From positions 1-64,000 of the forward strand of contig MPUH01000122.1 of assembly GCA_001970955.1 (NCBI GenBank): a stretch of 64,000 bases of DNA, written 5' to 3'. This DNA is from Stentor coeruleus (lineage: Eukaryota > Ciliophora > Heterotrichea > Heterotrichida > Stentoridae). Below, piece after piece: positions 9,709 to 18,620 of this stretch (position 1 is the first letter of the stretch; the number at the start of each line of letters is the position of its first letter). Made by a program: the position numbers and the translations under genes. A model generated the notes under the pieces. That model did no database searches. It had not been told where the DNA came from and saw nothing but the letters and a program-made list of their open reading frames with translations.

Positions 9709-10422
9709 ATATAGAATTTAGACTCTTAAAATTGTGTAGTTTTTGATGAATGAAATATATTTTTATTAAATTTTATATAAGATTATTGTTAGATTTTATG
9801 CTATTAGGTTATAGGTTTTAATTATTTTTGATTTTCTCAGTTTGGAAGGTGTAATTTTAGTTTTTTGGTTCAAGAAAAAATTATTAGGTAGACTGAGGTT
9901 AATATAAAAAAAAATCGCATGTGTATGGGTTGATACAAATAATTTCATGTATCTGTGAGTTAATACATGAATTTATAAATACAAAAATCTAAGCTATAAA
10001 ACTTAATATTAAGTTATTTTATATAAACCAAAACATAACTTGTAAATTTCATATAATTCCATCAAATCATCTTCCTCATTATATTAAATTCACTTTACCC
10101 TTAAATAATTTTAATCATCCATTGATTTATAAAAACCATATCTTCCTCCTACTAAAAAAACAATCTTAAAAGCCTATTCTTATCTAAAAAATCATTATAT
10201 TTATCCTACGAAAAACACAACTATTCATTCCCAGGCTGANAATCTTAAAAGCCTATTCTTATCTAAAAAATCATTATATTTATCCTACGAAAAACACAAC
10301 TATTCATTCCCAGGCTGATAAAAGTACTTCAAACAGCAGCTGAGCATTTTCTTATCCTCAAAAGTGATTTTTCTCGACATAATCTGATGTGGCNCATTAT
10401 ATTTATCCTACGAAAAACACAA
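9709..10422. other. Intergenic region with duplicated gene-end fragments
   Basis: Convergent 3' flanks of uL23 and HID1. From 10162 on, the sequence is mostly extra copies of the HID1 3' end produced by two contig overlaps (around N at 10240 and at 10394). After discarding those copies the true spacer is about 500 bp. No gene seen in it. Confidence 0.7.
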
Positions 10423-10516
10423 CTATTCATTCCCAGGCTGATAAAAGTACTTCAAACAACAGCTGAGCATTTTCTTATCCTCAAAAGTGATTTTTCTCGA
10501 CATAATCTGATGCGGT
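10162..10516. repeat. Nested contig-overlap artefacts at the HID1 3' end (N at 10240 and 10394)
   Basis: Bases 10162-10239 (78 bp) recur exactly after the N at 10240. Bases 10272-10393 (122 bp) recur after the N at 10394 with a few substitutions, such as cagcagc against caacagc. The substitutions suggest allelic or error-bearing contig ends. The last copy, continuous with the HID1 frame, is the one used for the gene. Confidence 0.9.
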
Positions 10517-12183
10517 AAAGGCAAAATCCCAACAAGCGTAGTCTGTTTAAAAATTTCCGCAAACTGTTCCTGTTCAATTCCTTTCATTTCCTTAAAACTC
10601 TGAACAACTTTCTCACAGACATCACTAAATTCTTTACTTTTCTGTGATGAAATTTTATTAATCTTATAAATCATCGATGAATTTTGTAATAACCAATAAA
10701 CCAAATAACATGATCCTCTCCATTGATACTGTATAAAATTATTAATAATTTCAAGTAAAATTTTCACAGCTTGAACTTCAGGTTCTGATTCAGACCAAGA
10801 TGCTAAAGAAAAATCTTGTAATAATTTGATGATATTATGACTTGATATTGGACATAAAGTTTTTAAAACAGGGGAAATGTTGCATATAGCTGTGAGGAAA
10901 AGGTGAGAACAATGATCTGTTGCAGGATTTTTAGAAAGAATAAGTTTACTAAATGTGATTATAAGCAAATCTCCATAGTTTCCAGTAAAAAGTGGTAAGT
11001 CAAGTAAAGTGTTGTTAACCGAGGTGTTTAAACTGACACAAAATCTTCGATGTTCTGAGAATTTTATAATGATATAAGCGCATATAACACATATAAACTG
11101 ATCTGGGACTTGAAGTAAAATATGTAGTATCGGGAAGAGTATATCGATCATATCTTTTTGATACACAATCAATTGTAAAAAACCGTTGTTTTCTTTAACC
11201 AGGGTAAAAAGCAATAATAAAACCTCCTCTTCTAACTTAAACGGTTTTTGTGACCCGGGTAAATATGTGTTTTTAGCAATATAAACACTATTCAGTACAT
11301 CTTTTATAGCTTTCCATAAACTTATCAAATCTCCTCTTTCCCGAATTCCCGCTATAGCATTTTTAACCCTATTTCCTTTAGACCCTGTAGGACCTTCAGC
11401 AAAATTCAATAAACAAACAACTTGTAAACCAACTTTTATAGCTTTTTCCATATTTGGTGATCTCACATAACTAGCATAAGGTAAATTCCAAAACCCATAA
11501 GGGTTAAAACATATCAAAGTATTAAGTACTGAATAAACAGTTTGTAAAAACCAAATCTCAGTTATAAACAAATCAACTGTTTTACTTGAACTTTTATTTA
11601 AAGGAATATCAGATATCAAAAACTTAACCAGTGTTAAAAGTTCAAATCTTCTTTGCCATATAGGCTCAGGGACATCTGAAGCACGATCTTTAAGTAAAAG
11701 TCCTTCTTTCCATAGCATAGCTAATATAATCCCATCTGATTTTTCTATTGATAATGATGCATATACTGTATAAACTTGAGTATGAAGTAAACCTACACTA
11801 CTTCTTATTGCCCTAAATGCTCTTGATGTTTCCCACCATAAACTTTCAGAAACTGGGAATTTGTATGATATTGGGATTATTCGTGCTAAAATTTTCACTG
11901 CGTTACTTGTGCAGGTTAATTGCTCAGAATCTAGGCTTAGGACTTGATTATAACTTTCTTCTAAAAGTTGGATTGAATAATCTAAAAGTTTTGTGTAGTT
12001 GTTACGATAATCTGATATTAGTCGACCTATGTCATCTTCAGATACCATTGAGTTTATATCTTCGATTGTGGATTCTAAGGTGAATAATGAGGGCCAGAAA
12101 TCGTTACCATCATCTGATATGTCTTCGTTTACTAGTTGCTGAATGTGATCACGTAATATGGTTCGACTGTCACTATTACCCAT
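10423..12183 (-). CDS. HID1: HID1 family protein (Golgi/trans-Golgi trafficking)
   Basis: A 586-residue alpha-helical protein of the HID1/dymeclin family, which acts at the Golgi in sorting and dense-core vesicle formation. The start MGNSDSR fits N-myristoylation, as known for HID1 (MGSTDSK in the human protein). The C-terminal segment TTLVGILPLPHQIMSRK matches the family's most conserved signature, in which TLVG is followed by a PxPHxI-RK stretch. It is about 200 residues shorter than human HID1, with the missing length internal or at the very end. Single exon on the minus strand. The 3' end is next to an assembly join but the stop is read on intact sequence. Confidence 0.85.
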   Translation of the reverse strand: MGNSDSRTILRDHIQQLVNEDISDDGNDFWPSLFTLESTIEDINSMVSEDDIGRLISDYRNNYTKLLDYSIQLLEESYNQVLSLDSEQLTCTSNAVKILARIIPISYKFPVSESLWWETSRAFRAIRSSVGLLHTQVYTVYASLSIEKSDGIILAMLWKEGLLLKDRASDVPEPIWQRRFELLTLVKFLISDIPLNKSSSKTVDLFITEIWFLQTVYSVLNTLICFNPYGFWNLPYASYVRSPNMEKAIKVGLQVVCLLNFAEGPTGSKGNRVKNAIAGIRERGDLISLWKAIKDVLNSVYIAKNTYLPGSQKPFKLEEEVLLLLFTLVKENNGFLQLIVYQKDMIDILFPILHILLQVPDQFICVICAYIIIKFSEHRRFCVSLNTSVNNTLLDLPLFTGNYGDLLIITFSKLILSKNPATDHCSHLFLTAICNISPVLKTLCPISSHNIIKLLQDFSLASWSESEPEVQAVKILLEIINNFIQYQWRGSCYLVYWLLQNSSMIYKINKISSQKSKEFSDVCEKVVQSFKEMKGIEQEQFAEIFKQTTLVGILPLPHQIMSRKITFEDKKMLSCCLKYFYQPGNE

Positions 12184-12898
12184 TTTTTATGAGTTTTTAT
12201 GTTTGGAGGTGTAGATTTGAGTGAGGGAATTTTTAAGGTGGGATAATTTAAAAGAATGTTGGAGAAGAGTGAATGGGTAGAAGTTTATGAAATTATTATT
12301 TTAGGTTTAGATTTAACGATTTTAGATGATTTAAAGTTTGATTAGGGTGAANGTGATTGTGTGGCTTTGTGGATTTTATTGGGCAATTATTTAAGAAAGT
12401 TGTTTGATTGGATGTGGGGATTTGGGTAAGGAAGAAAGGAAAGATAGGTTTAAGATATTGATTAAGATAAATTGGAGATAAAGTGATTAGTTAAAAATAG
12501 GTTTTAGGTTTAATAGGATTGTATTTAGCTTAAAATTGTCATTTTATTTATAAAATTTCGTAATTCGAATGCATAGTTTTAATTTTAATAATGCATACTT
12601 AATTTACTGTAAATTATATTGATTTTTATTTACATAAAGTATTACTGATAAAAAAATTACAAACTAAATACTTCTTAATAACATCCCATTTTGCACGAAT
12701 CAACCCTTTATAATCTTATAAGAACATTTATTATATACCTTAAAAAAACTTATAAGAAGATAAAAAAGTAATAATTCCAGATAAAAATCCTACCTAATAA
12801 TACTTGTACATTTTATTCTACAAAAAAAAACAAAAAATCTCTAAACCTCCAATTTAAACTCCAAACAATCTGCAAATAATTTATTGAAAAACATATAA
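12184..12898. other. Divergent intergenic region
   Basis: Lies between HID1 (minus) and the CFAP97-like gene (plus), so it should hold both promoters. It contains a single N at 12352 without an obvious flanking repeat. It is extremely AT-rich, with G-rich bias toward HID1 and C-rich bias toward the plus gene, as is typical of leaders here. No gene or specific motif identified. Confidence 0.5.
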
Positions 12899-13416
12899 AT
12901 GAAAGGACAATATGCAAATATAAATCCTGGACTGCAGCGTTACCAAAAATACGCAATGACCCTTCATCAAGCCAGACTTAAACTGATACAAGACCGAAAA
13001 ACTGTTGGTTTTTCAAATACCCCAACTCCTTCATTCAATCATACTCGTAAATACATTGATGACGGTAAATCATAAACAGAAAAAAGCATGAAATTTCTAA
13101 AGAAAATAAAATCCTTTTCAAAAAGCTCCTGAGCATAGCTAATCAAAAATCAAGAATCTCTTCACCAAAATTTATTGAAAAAAAGCCAAAACATTTAAGA
13201 AGTAGCAGTGAGGTTACAAGAAAATATAAAGAAAGAAAAATTGCACTTGAAAATGAACAACTAGCAAAGAAACTTATTAGCACAAAACCATCTATGATGA
13301 AAAAAAATTTAGATCAGAAATTTTTAGAGTATAAAAAGCTTAGGAAAATGCTTTTGAAAATAAATGTAGCGGAGTCTGTAAAATGTTGTGAATTGCCTAG
13401 GTCATCTTTTCAATAA
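12899..13416 (+). CDS. CFAP97/hemingway-like ciliary protein with a 15-nt intron
   Basis: A small basic protein of about 167 residues. Exon 1 (12899-13064) begins MKGQYANINPGLQRYQK. A 15-nt GT...AG intron (13065-13079) removes an in-frame TAA. The downstream frame, to the TAA at 13414-13416, carries KENKILFKKLLSIANQKS and later YKERKIALENEQLAKKL, the E-N-x-x-L-x-K-K-L pattern of the CFAP97 (KIAA1430/hemingway) family linked to axonemes. After removal of the intron the second exon is one base out of frame. One extra A in the six-A run at 13080-13085 would fix it, so a homopolymer error is likely. The family assignment is by motif only. Confidence 0.6.
13065..13079 (+). other. 15-nt spliceosomal intron
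   Basis: The sequence gtaaatcataaacag has GT...AG ends and contains an in-frame stop, so it must be removed for the frame to continue. Fifteen nucleotides is the characteristic intron length of the heterotrich Stentor. It is the only such intron found in the window. Confidence 0.75.
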
Positions 13417-13657
13417 TGCTGAAATGAGGAATAATATTAATTTTATTAGGAAGTTTTGTGATATTATTATGGGTATGTGGGAAAGGGATTAAAGTGGATG
13501 TGAATATTTATGAATTTTATTATAATGTGTCTTTGAAACAAGAGAAGTTTCAAGATTGAGAAAAGATATTTGGAAATCTGATATAAAATGTTTATTAGGT
13601 TTTAATAGTTGATGAATGCTTAATGATAAGTTGATTATAAAAGTTTGTTAAATTAAT

Positions 13658-14110
13658 ATGGAAATACGTAAAGGTGAATTGAAGGACTTGGATATTTTGA
13701 CTGAATTTACAAGTAATGTAGCATTTGAGACTGAAGGGAAAAGATTAGACCCTGAGACTGCCAGAAGAGGTGTGAGGACAGTTTTAGAAAACCCTAAGAA
13801 AGGAGTTTATTATGTTGCTGAGATTGATGGTAAGGCTGTTGGATGTTTGATGATTAATTTGCAGTGGGTTGATTGGCAAGAAATTTATAACTATTATATC
13901 CAATCAGTTTATACACATAAAGATTATCGTGGTCGAGGGGTATTTAAATCATTATATCATTATGTATATAATGAAGCTAAAGAAAACTCAGCATCTCTTC
14001 GTTTATATGCTGACTCTGATAACCTTAGGGCTATTGAAGTTTATAAACGCTTAGGTATGTCTGTTGCAGATTTCAGATTCTTTGATGTTGAATTTGCCTT
14101 TACTTCTTAG
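13658..14110 (+). CDS. GNAT family N-acetyltransferase
   Basis: A 150-residue protein with the complete GNAT fold. It would transfer an acetyl group from acetyl-CoA to an amine. The opening IRKGELKDLDIL is the usual beta-1/alpha-1. VYYVAEIDGKAVGCLMI gives beta-2 to beta-4. The acetyl-CoA loop is YTHKDYRGRGVFKSLYHYV, with the R-G-x-G-type pyrophosphate-binding turn. The region ending in LRLYADSDNLRAIEVYKRLGM is the typical end with the N-x-x-A-x-x-x-Y-x-x-x-G-F/M motif. Substrate cannot be told; similar small GNATs act on free amino compounds. Single exon. Confidence 0.9.
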   Translation: MEIRKGELKDLDILTEFTSNVAFETEGKRLDPETARRGVRTVLENPKKGVYYVAEIDGKAVGCLMINLQWVDWQEIYNYYIQSVYTHKDYRGRGVFKSLYHYVYNEAKENSASLRLYADSDNLRAIEVYKRLGMSVADFRFFDVEFAFTS

Positions 14111-14637
14111 ATAATCTTTATTAATCAAACAAGATTTTTACAATTTTTAACTTTAAGCTTATAGAAAATCTTATTATTATGTTGATAAAAGTTTCATAAA
14201 ATTGTTGCCTGTTACATAAAAAGGTATTTTAAACTGAACAATTTTGTAAAGGATACAATTTACTGCATGTGGTGATAAGAAAATTGTGTTAGTTCAATAA
14301 CCCTGCAAAAATTATCAATACCGAAAAGCCACAAAAAATTGAAAAAATATAAAAACCCAATCTAAACCTATACAGTTTTTCCTCTTCATTATCAAAATCC
14401 ATCTAAAATTCTTCAACCAAACCTAAAAATCTAAACCTAAAAAAAATATACCTTTCTACATAACAATCCTATATAAAAAACTCTTCAACCAAACCTAAAA
14501 ATCTAAACCTAAAAAAAATATACCTTTCTACATAACAATCCTATCCAAAAAACCAAAAAACAAAAAATCCTTAGCCATTTTCCATTTCAAATTCCTATCT
14601 AATAATCCCCATTCAATCATTTATTAACCTAACTTAA
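14111..14637. other. Convergent intergenic region with a 72-bp tandem duplication
   Basis: 3' flanks of the acetyltransferase and the EF-hand-like gene. It holds the tandem repeat listed at 14411-14554; nothing else was seen. Confidence 0.6.
14411..14554. repeat. 72-bp tandem duplication
   Basis: A 62-bp block starting cttcaaccaaacct is repeated exactly with a 72-nt period and no N between the copies. It is non-coding. Its size is close to the 73-nt periods at 1773 and 62833, so it may be an unrecognised assembly overlap rather than a biological repeat. Confidence 0.85.
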
Positions 14638-15345
14638 TTATTCAGTCTTTCCCTCCTTTTCATGATCTTTAGACATTTTTTGCTTTTTATGTTCATTCTT
14701 CCAACACGACCTCAATTCTTTCCTAAACCCTAAAGTCGTCATAAAATGTTGTTTATCCTTCCCTCTAAATTTATCAACAAATCCTTCCAAAGTACAATTA
14801 TCCCCATCTCCAAGTATATCATTCATAAAAGCCTTTTTAAACAGTTTCCCTCCTCTCTCAATTTCCTCTAAAAACACAATCGCATGATCATTTTTAGGGT
14901 TTTTTTGCTCAGCCAATATTTTAAGTTTCTTAACATTTACATCAAACATAGTCTTAAACATCTTCAAATATGCTTCTCTATCCAAAACCTTATTATCAAA
15001 ATGATCAAAAGCTTCAAACAAGAGTTTTGCTTTGATTTCTGCTGAACCTGAAGATAAGAATATCCCAATAACTAATAAAGGTTCTAAATGATAAGCCTCT
15101 TCTCCTTTAAATTGTTGATAAAAAGCTTTAATATTTTCTTGGGCATTTGAATATGAGACTGCTAATTTTAGATGATTGACTATGTGATTGAAATGAGAAT
15201 CATTTATTGACCCACCAAAAGAATATTTTCTATGGATTAGGTCAACTTCTTGTACTTGATGGTTTTGATATCCTAATTCTTGTTCTAAGTCTTGTAAGTA
15301 AGATTCTTCTTCACTCATTTCTTGTCTTGATGAGGAACAACCCAT
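14638..15345 (-). CDS. Acylated EF-hand-like protein (NCS/calcineurin-B-like topology)
   Basis: A 235-residue protein starting MGCSSSRQ, a strong N-myristoylation plus palmitoylation signal that would hold it on a membrane. The middle (about 85-140) reads like the calcineurin B/neuronal calcium sensor core: a helix with a G-S-A-E-x-K turn, then LLFEAFDHFDNKVLDREAYLKMFKTMF. The calcium loops are degenerate (DHFDNKVLDREA lacks the usual D-x-D-x-D-G spacing, and GDGDNCTLEGFV is incomplete), so calcium binding may be weak or lost. The C-terminus is basic. The assignment rests on topology, not on full motifs. Confidence 0.7.
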   Translation of the reverse strand: MGCSSSRQEMSEEESYLQDLEQELGYQNHQVQEVDLIHRKYSFGGSINDSHFNHIVNHLKLAVSYSNAQENIKAFYQQFKGEEAYHLEPLLVIGIFLSSGSAEIKAKLLFEAFDHFDNKVLDREAYLKMFKTMFDVNVKKLKILAEQKNPKNDHAIVFLEEIERGGKLFKKAFMNDILGDGDNCTLEGFVDKFRGKDKQHFMTTLGFRKELRSCWKNEHKKQKMSKDHEKEGKTE

Positions 15346-15911
15346 TTTTACTAACCCATTATATTCGTTTTTTTTTAAATTTGACTATGTTTTCTGGTTG
15401 ATTTGGATATTGGAAGATTTTAGAAGTCTGATTTTATTGTTGGGAGGAGATTTTGATGATACTGTGAATAAGAGAAATATTTGGAGATTTTAGGATAGGG
15501 TTGTGTGAAATTCTGGGAATTAGTGATTTTATTGATGATATGGTGGAGTTTTAGTTTTGATTGAGGAGAAGCATGGATAAGTAAAGGAGTACTTGGGGGT
15601 TTTTAGATTTTAGGGTAGTGATTGTTTATAATCAAGGCTAATTTGGAATTTGATTGATGACACCTTAAAACAATAATTTATCACACCAAAAAGCCTAAAC
15701 AAAACTCCATCTTTAAGGCAATTCATGAAATTATCCTAAACCCAATCCAAAGCCTTCACCAAAATCTAACTTTTATAAAAATCTCTGCTAATACTCTAAA
15801 ATAAAACAAACCACTTCCTTGCATAAACAAATCCATCTTCAACCTTCTAATATTTCCCTAAAAAAACCCTAAACCACTTTCTAAATATAAAATTTCATAT
15901 CCATTTATAAA
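15346..15911. other. Divergent intergenic region
   Basis: Shared upstream region of the acylated EF-hand-like gene (minus) and the cysteine-repeat gene (plus). AT-rich, with purine and pyrimidine skew switching midway near 15660. No recognisable element. Confidence 0.5.
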
Positions 15912-18353
15912 ATGTTTTGTCAATATTGGCTTATCTATGCTTCATCAGTATTGGCAATAAATCTTCATAACAACAAAGATCAGTCCAATAGTCTCAATTC
16001 TCCAGAGCCATTTAACGCATTTCGGAATCCTTCTTCAGGTGGTTTTTTAGAAATTTCAACTTCAATGTCATTATCAACAACGACAACAACCGATATAATT
16101 ACCTTAGATGCTTCAGGTTGGACTCAAGGTTGTACTTGTCATCATTCTCCTAAAAATTTTATGAAAAACAGTGACTTTCTTGCTTATTCTTTATATATAT
16201 CAGCCAACTGTGATTGTAGTTATTATAGAAAAGGACAACCAAAATGGGATGGATCATGCATTTGTGACTATACAAGTGAAAGTTTTGAATTTGAAACAGA
16301 CTATTTAAATTATATCAATTATTTAGTAGAACATTGTTATTGTATAGAACAATGTGTTTGTACAACTGGGCATGAAACTTGCTGTCCAGCTTGTGAATGT
16401 ATTACTGGTCTAGAACTTTGTTGTCCAGAATGTAAATGTCTTACAGGTACAGAAATCTGCTGTGAAAAATGCTATTGTGAAACTGGAACTGAAGCTTGTT
16501 GTAAAGATTGTTTTTGTCTTACTGGAACTGAAGCTTGCTGTTTTGATTGTCATTGTCTTACTGGTCTTGAATCTTGTTGCCAGGATTGTTTTTGTCTTAC
16601 AGGTACTGAAGCTTGTTGTGATGATTGTAAATGTCTTACAGGTTTAGAATCTTGTTGTGATGATTGTGAATGTATACTTGGTACAGAAGCTTGCTGTCAG
16701 GATTGTTATTGTTTATTAGGTACTGAATTTTGTTGTGATACATGTGAATGTTTAACCGGACTAGAACTTTGTTGTGATGATTGTAAATGTTTAACAGGTT
16801 TAGAATCATGTTGTGATCAATGCGAATGTATTCTAGGAACTGAACTTTGTTGTGATCAATGTGAATGTATAACTGGTAATGAACTTTGTTGTCAATCTTG
16901 CGAATGTATCACAGGACTTGAAATCTGTTGTCAAGAATGTAAATGTATAACTGGTATGGAAATCTGTTGTGATCAATGCGAATGCTTAACTGGAAATGAA
17001 GCTTGTTGTCAAACATGTTCTTGTATTACAGGATTAGAATCTTGTTGTGATGATTGTGAATGCTTGACTGGAACAGAAACTTGCTGTGATCAATGCGAAT
17101 GTCTTACTGGATTAGAAACTTGCTGTGATATTTGTGAATGTATTACAGGCGATGAACTTTGCTGTAAAGAATGTTTTTGTTTAACTGGTTTAGAAATATG
17201 CTGTTCTATATGTCAATGTTTAACTGGAACTGAAGCTTGTTGTGATGAATGTGAATGTTTAACTGGAAAAGAAATTTGTTGTGATGATTGTCAGTGTATT
17301 ACTGGAGATGAAATTTGTTGTGATATGTGCCAATGTATTACTGGATTAGAATTTTGTTGTGATGAATGTGAATGTAAGACTGGTATGGAAATTTGTTGTG
17401 ATGAATGTGAATGTATTACAGGTCAAGAGTTTTGTTGTGAAGATTGTTTATGTATTTATGGTTATGAACTTTGTTGTGATATATGCGAATGTATTACTGG
17501 TCAAGAAGGTTGTTGTGATGAATGTGAATGTTTAACTGGTGAAGAAACATGTTGTGATGAATGTGAATGTTTAACAGGATTAGAGTTTTGTTGTCAAGAA
17601 TGTGAATGTTTAACAGGTGATGAGTTTTGTTGTGATGAATGCGAATGTTTAACTGGTGATGAAGTTTGTTGTGATGAATGTTTATGTTTAACTGGTACTG
17701 AAACATGTTGTGATATTTGTGAATGTATTACTGGTGATGAAGTTTGTTGTGATGAATGCTGGTGTCTTACTGGAACTGAAACTTGTTGTGATACTTGTGA
17801 ATGTATAACTGGTAATGAAATTTGTTGTGATATGTGTGATTGTATAACTGGTATTGAACCTTGTTGTGATATATGCGAATGCTATACCGGGACTGAACTT
17901 TGTTGTGATGAATGTGAATGCTTGACTGGAACTGAAACTTGTTGTAAATCTTGTGAGTGTATAACTGGAACTGAATCTTGTTGTGATGAATGTGTATGTT
18001 TAACTGGTAATGAATTATGTTGTAAAGAATGTGAATGTATAACTGGAACTGAAAGTTGTTGTGATGAATGTGAATGTATTACTGGGGAAGAATTATGTTG
18101 TGATCAATGTGAATGTGTTAATGGTGATGAAAGTTGTTGTGATCAATGTGAATGTGAAACTGGAGAAGAAGAGTGTTGTGATCAGTGTGAATGTGAAACT
18201 GGGGAGGAAGAATGCTGTCAACCATGTCCTGAAGCAGAGATAGAGAATGAGATACAAGGTAATGAAAATATTGATATGGTTTATGATATTGAGATATTGG
18301 TTGATGATAGTTTAAGCAAAGAACTCAAGGAATGTATTGATTCAGTTAATTAG
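15912..18353 (+). CDS. Secreted cysteine-rich protein with 48 tandem 13-residue repeats
   Basis: An 813-residue protein of unknown family. The hydrophobic start (MFCQYWLIYASSVLAIN) looks like a signal peptide. A Ser/Thr-rich linker is followed by a spacer (about 74-147) with scattered C-x-C pairs. Residues 148-771 then form 48 consecutive repeats of exactly 13 residues with consensus C-E-C-[LI]-T-G-x-E-x-C-C-D-x, giving 192 cysteines spaced C-x-C-x7-C-C-x2. Asp and Glu dominate and the tail is acidic. The fixed Thr-Gly and Glu suggest a regular disulfide- or metal-stabilised solenoid. A metallothionein-like role or a structural wall or mucocyst component are both possible. Single exon. Confidence 0.85.
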   Translation: MFCQYWLIYASSVLAINLHNNKDQSNSLNSPEPFNAFRNPSSGGFLEISTSMSLSTTTTTDIITLDASGWTQGCTCHHSPKNFMKNSDFLAYSLYISANCDCSYYRKGQPKWDGSCICDYTSESFEFETDYLNYINYLVEHCYCIEQCVCTTGHETCCPACECITGLELCCPECKCLTGTEICCEKCYCETGTEACCKDCFCLTGTEACCFDCHCLTGLESCCQDCFCLTGTEACCDDCKCLTGLESCCDDCECILGTEACCQDCYCLLGTEFCCDTCECLTGLELCCDDCKCLTGLESCCDQCECILGTELCCDQCECITGNELCCQSCECITGLEICCQECKCITGMEICCDQCECLTGNEACCQTCSCITGLESCCDDCECLTGTETCCDQCECLTGLETCCDICECITGDELCCKECFCLTGLEICCSICQCLTGTEACCDECECLTGKEICCDDCQCITGDEICCDMCQCITGLEFCCDECECKTGMEICCDECECITGQEFCCEDCLCIYGYELCCDICECITGQEGCCDECECLTGEETCCDECECLTGLEFCCQECECLTGDEFCCDECECLTGDEVCCDECLCLTGTETCCDICECITGDEVCCDECWCLTGTETCCDTCECITGNEICCDMCDCITGIEPCCDICECYTGTELCCDECECLTGTETCCKSCECITGTESCCDECVCLTGNELCCKECECITGTESCCDECECITGEELCCDQCECVNGDESCCDQCECETGEEECCDQCECETGEEECCQPCPEAEIENEIQGNENIDMVYDIEILVDDSLSKELKECIDSVN
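16353..18224 (+). repeat. 39-bp coding tandem array, 48 units
   Basis: Each unit encodes one C-x-C-x7-C-C-x2 repeat. Units differ in codons and in the variable positions, so the array is old and held by selection rather than freshly expanded. Higher-order copying is visible: units 7-9 and 11-13 share an almost identical order (KCLTGLESCC followed by ECILGTE), implying a 4-unit (156-bp) duplication. Confidence 0.95.
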
Positions 18354-18620
18354 ATAAAAATAGATAAGTTTTGGTGAAGAAGTTGAGAAATTTAAGATAA
18401 GGTTGATATGGGTATAAGATTTGTAATTTAGATAATGGGATTGTGAGATGAAGATTGAGATTTTTTTAGATAGAATTGATTGGATGATATAAAATATTAT
18501 CATCTTTCTATCCAACAATTTTCATCATAGATTATTATTAAAAGGTAGAAAAGTGAAAAAATAATACGGCAATTTTAGCATAACCTAATCCTAATCAATC
18601 TTAGTTTTATATGAACTATT

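Noticed and set aside
16353-18224. CRISPR-like or satellite DNA array
   Set aside because: The 39-bp units have no unique spacers, stay in one reading frame and vary mainly at synonymous or tolerated positions; this is a protein repeat.
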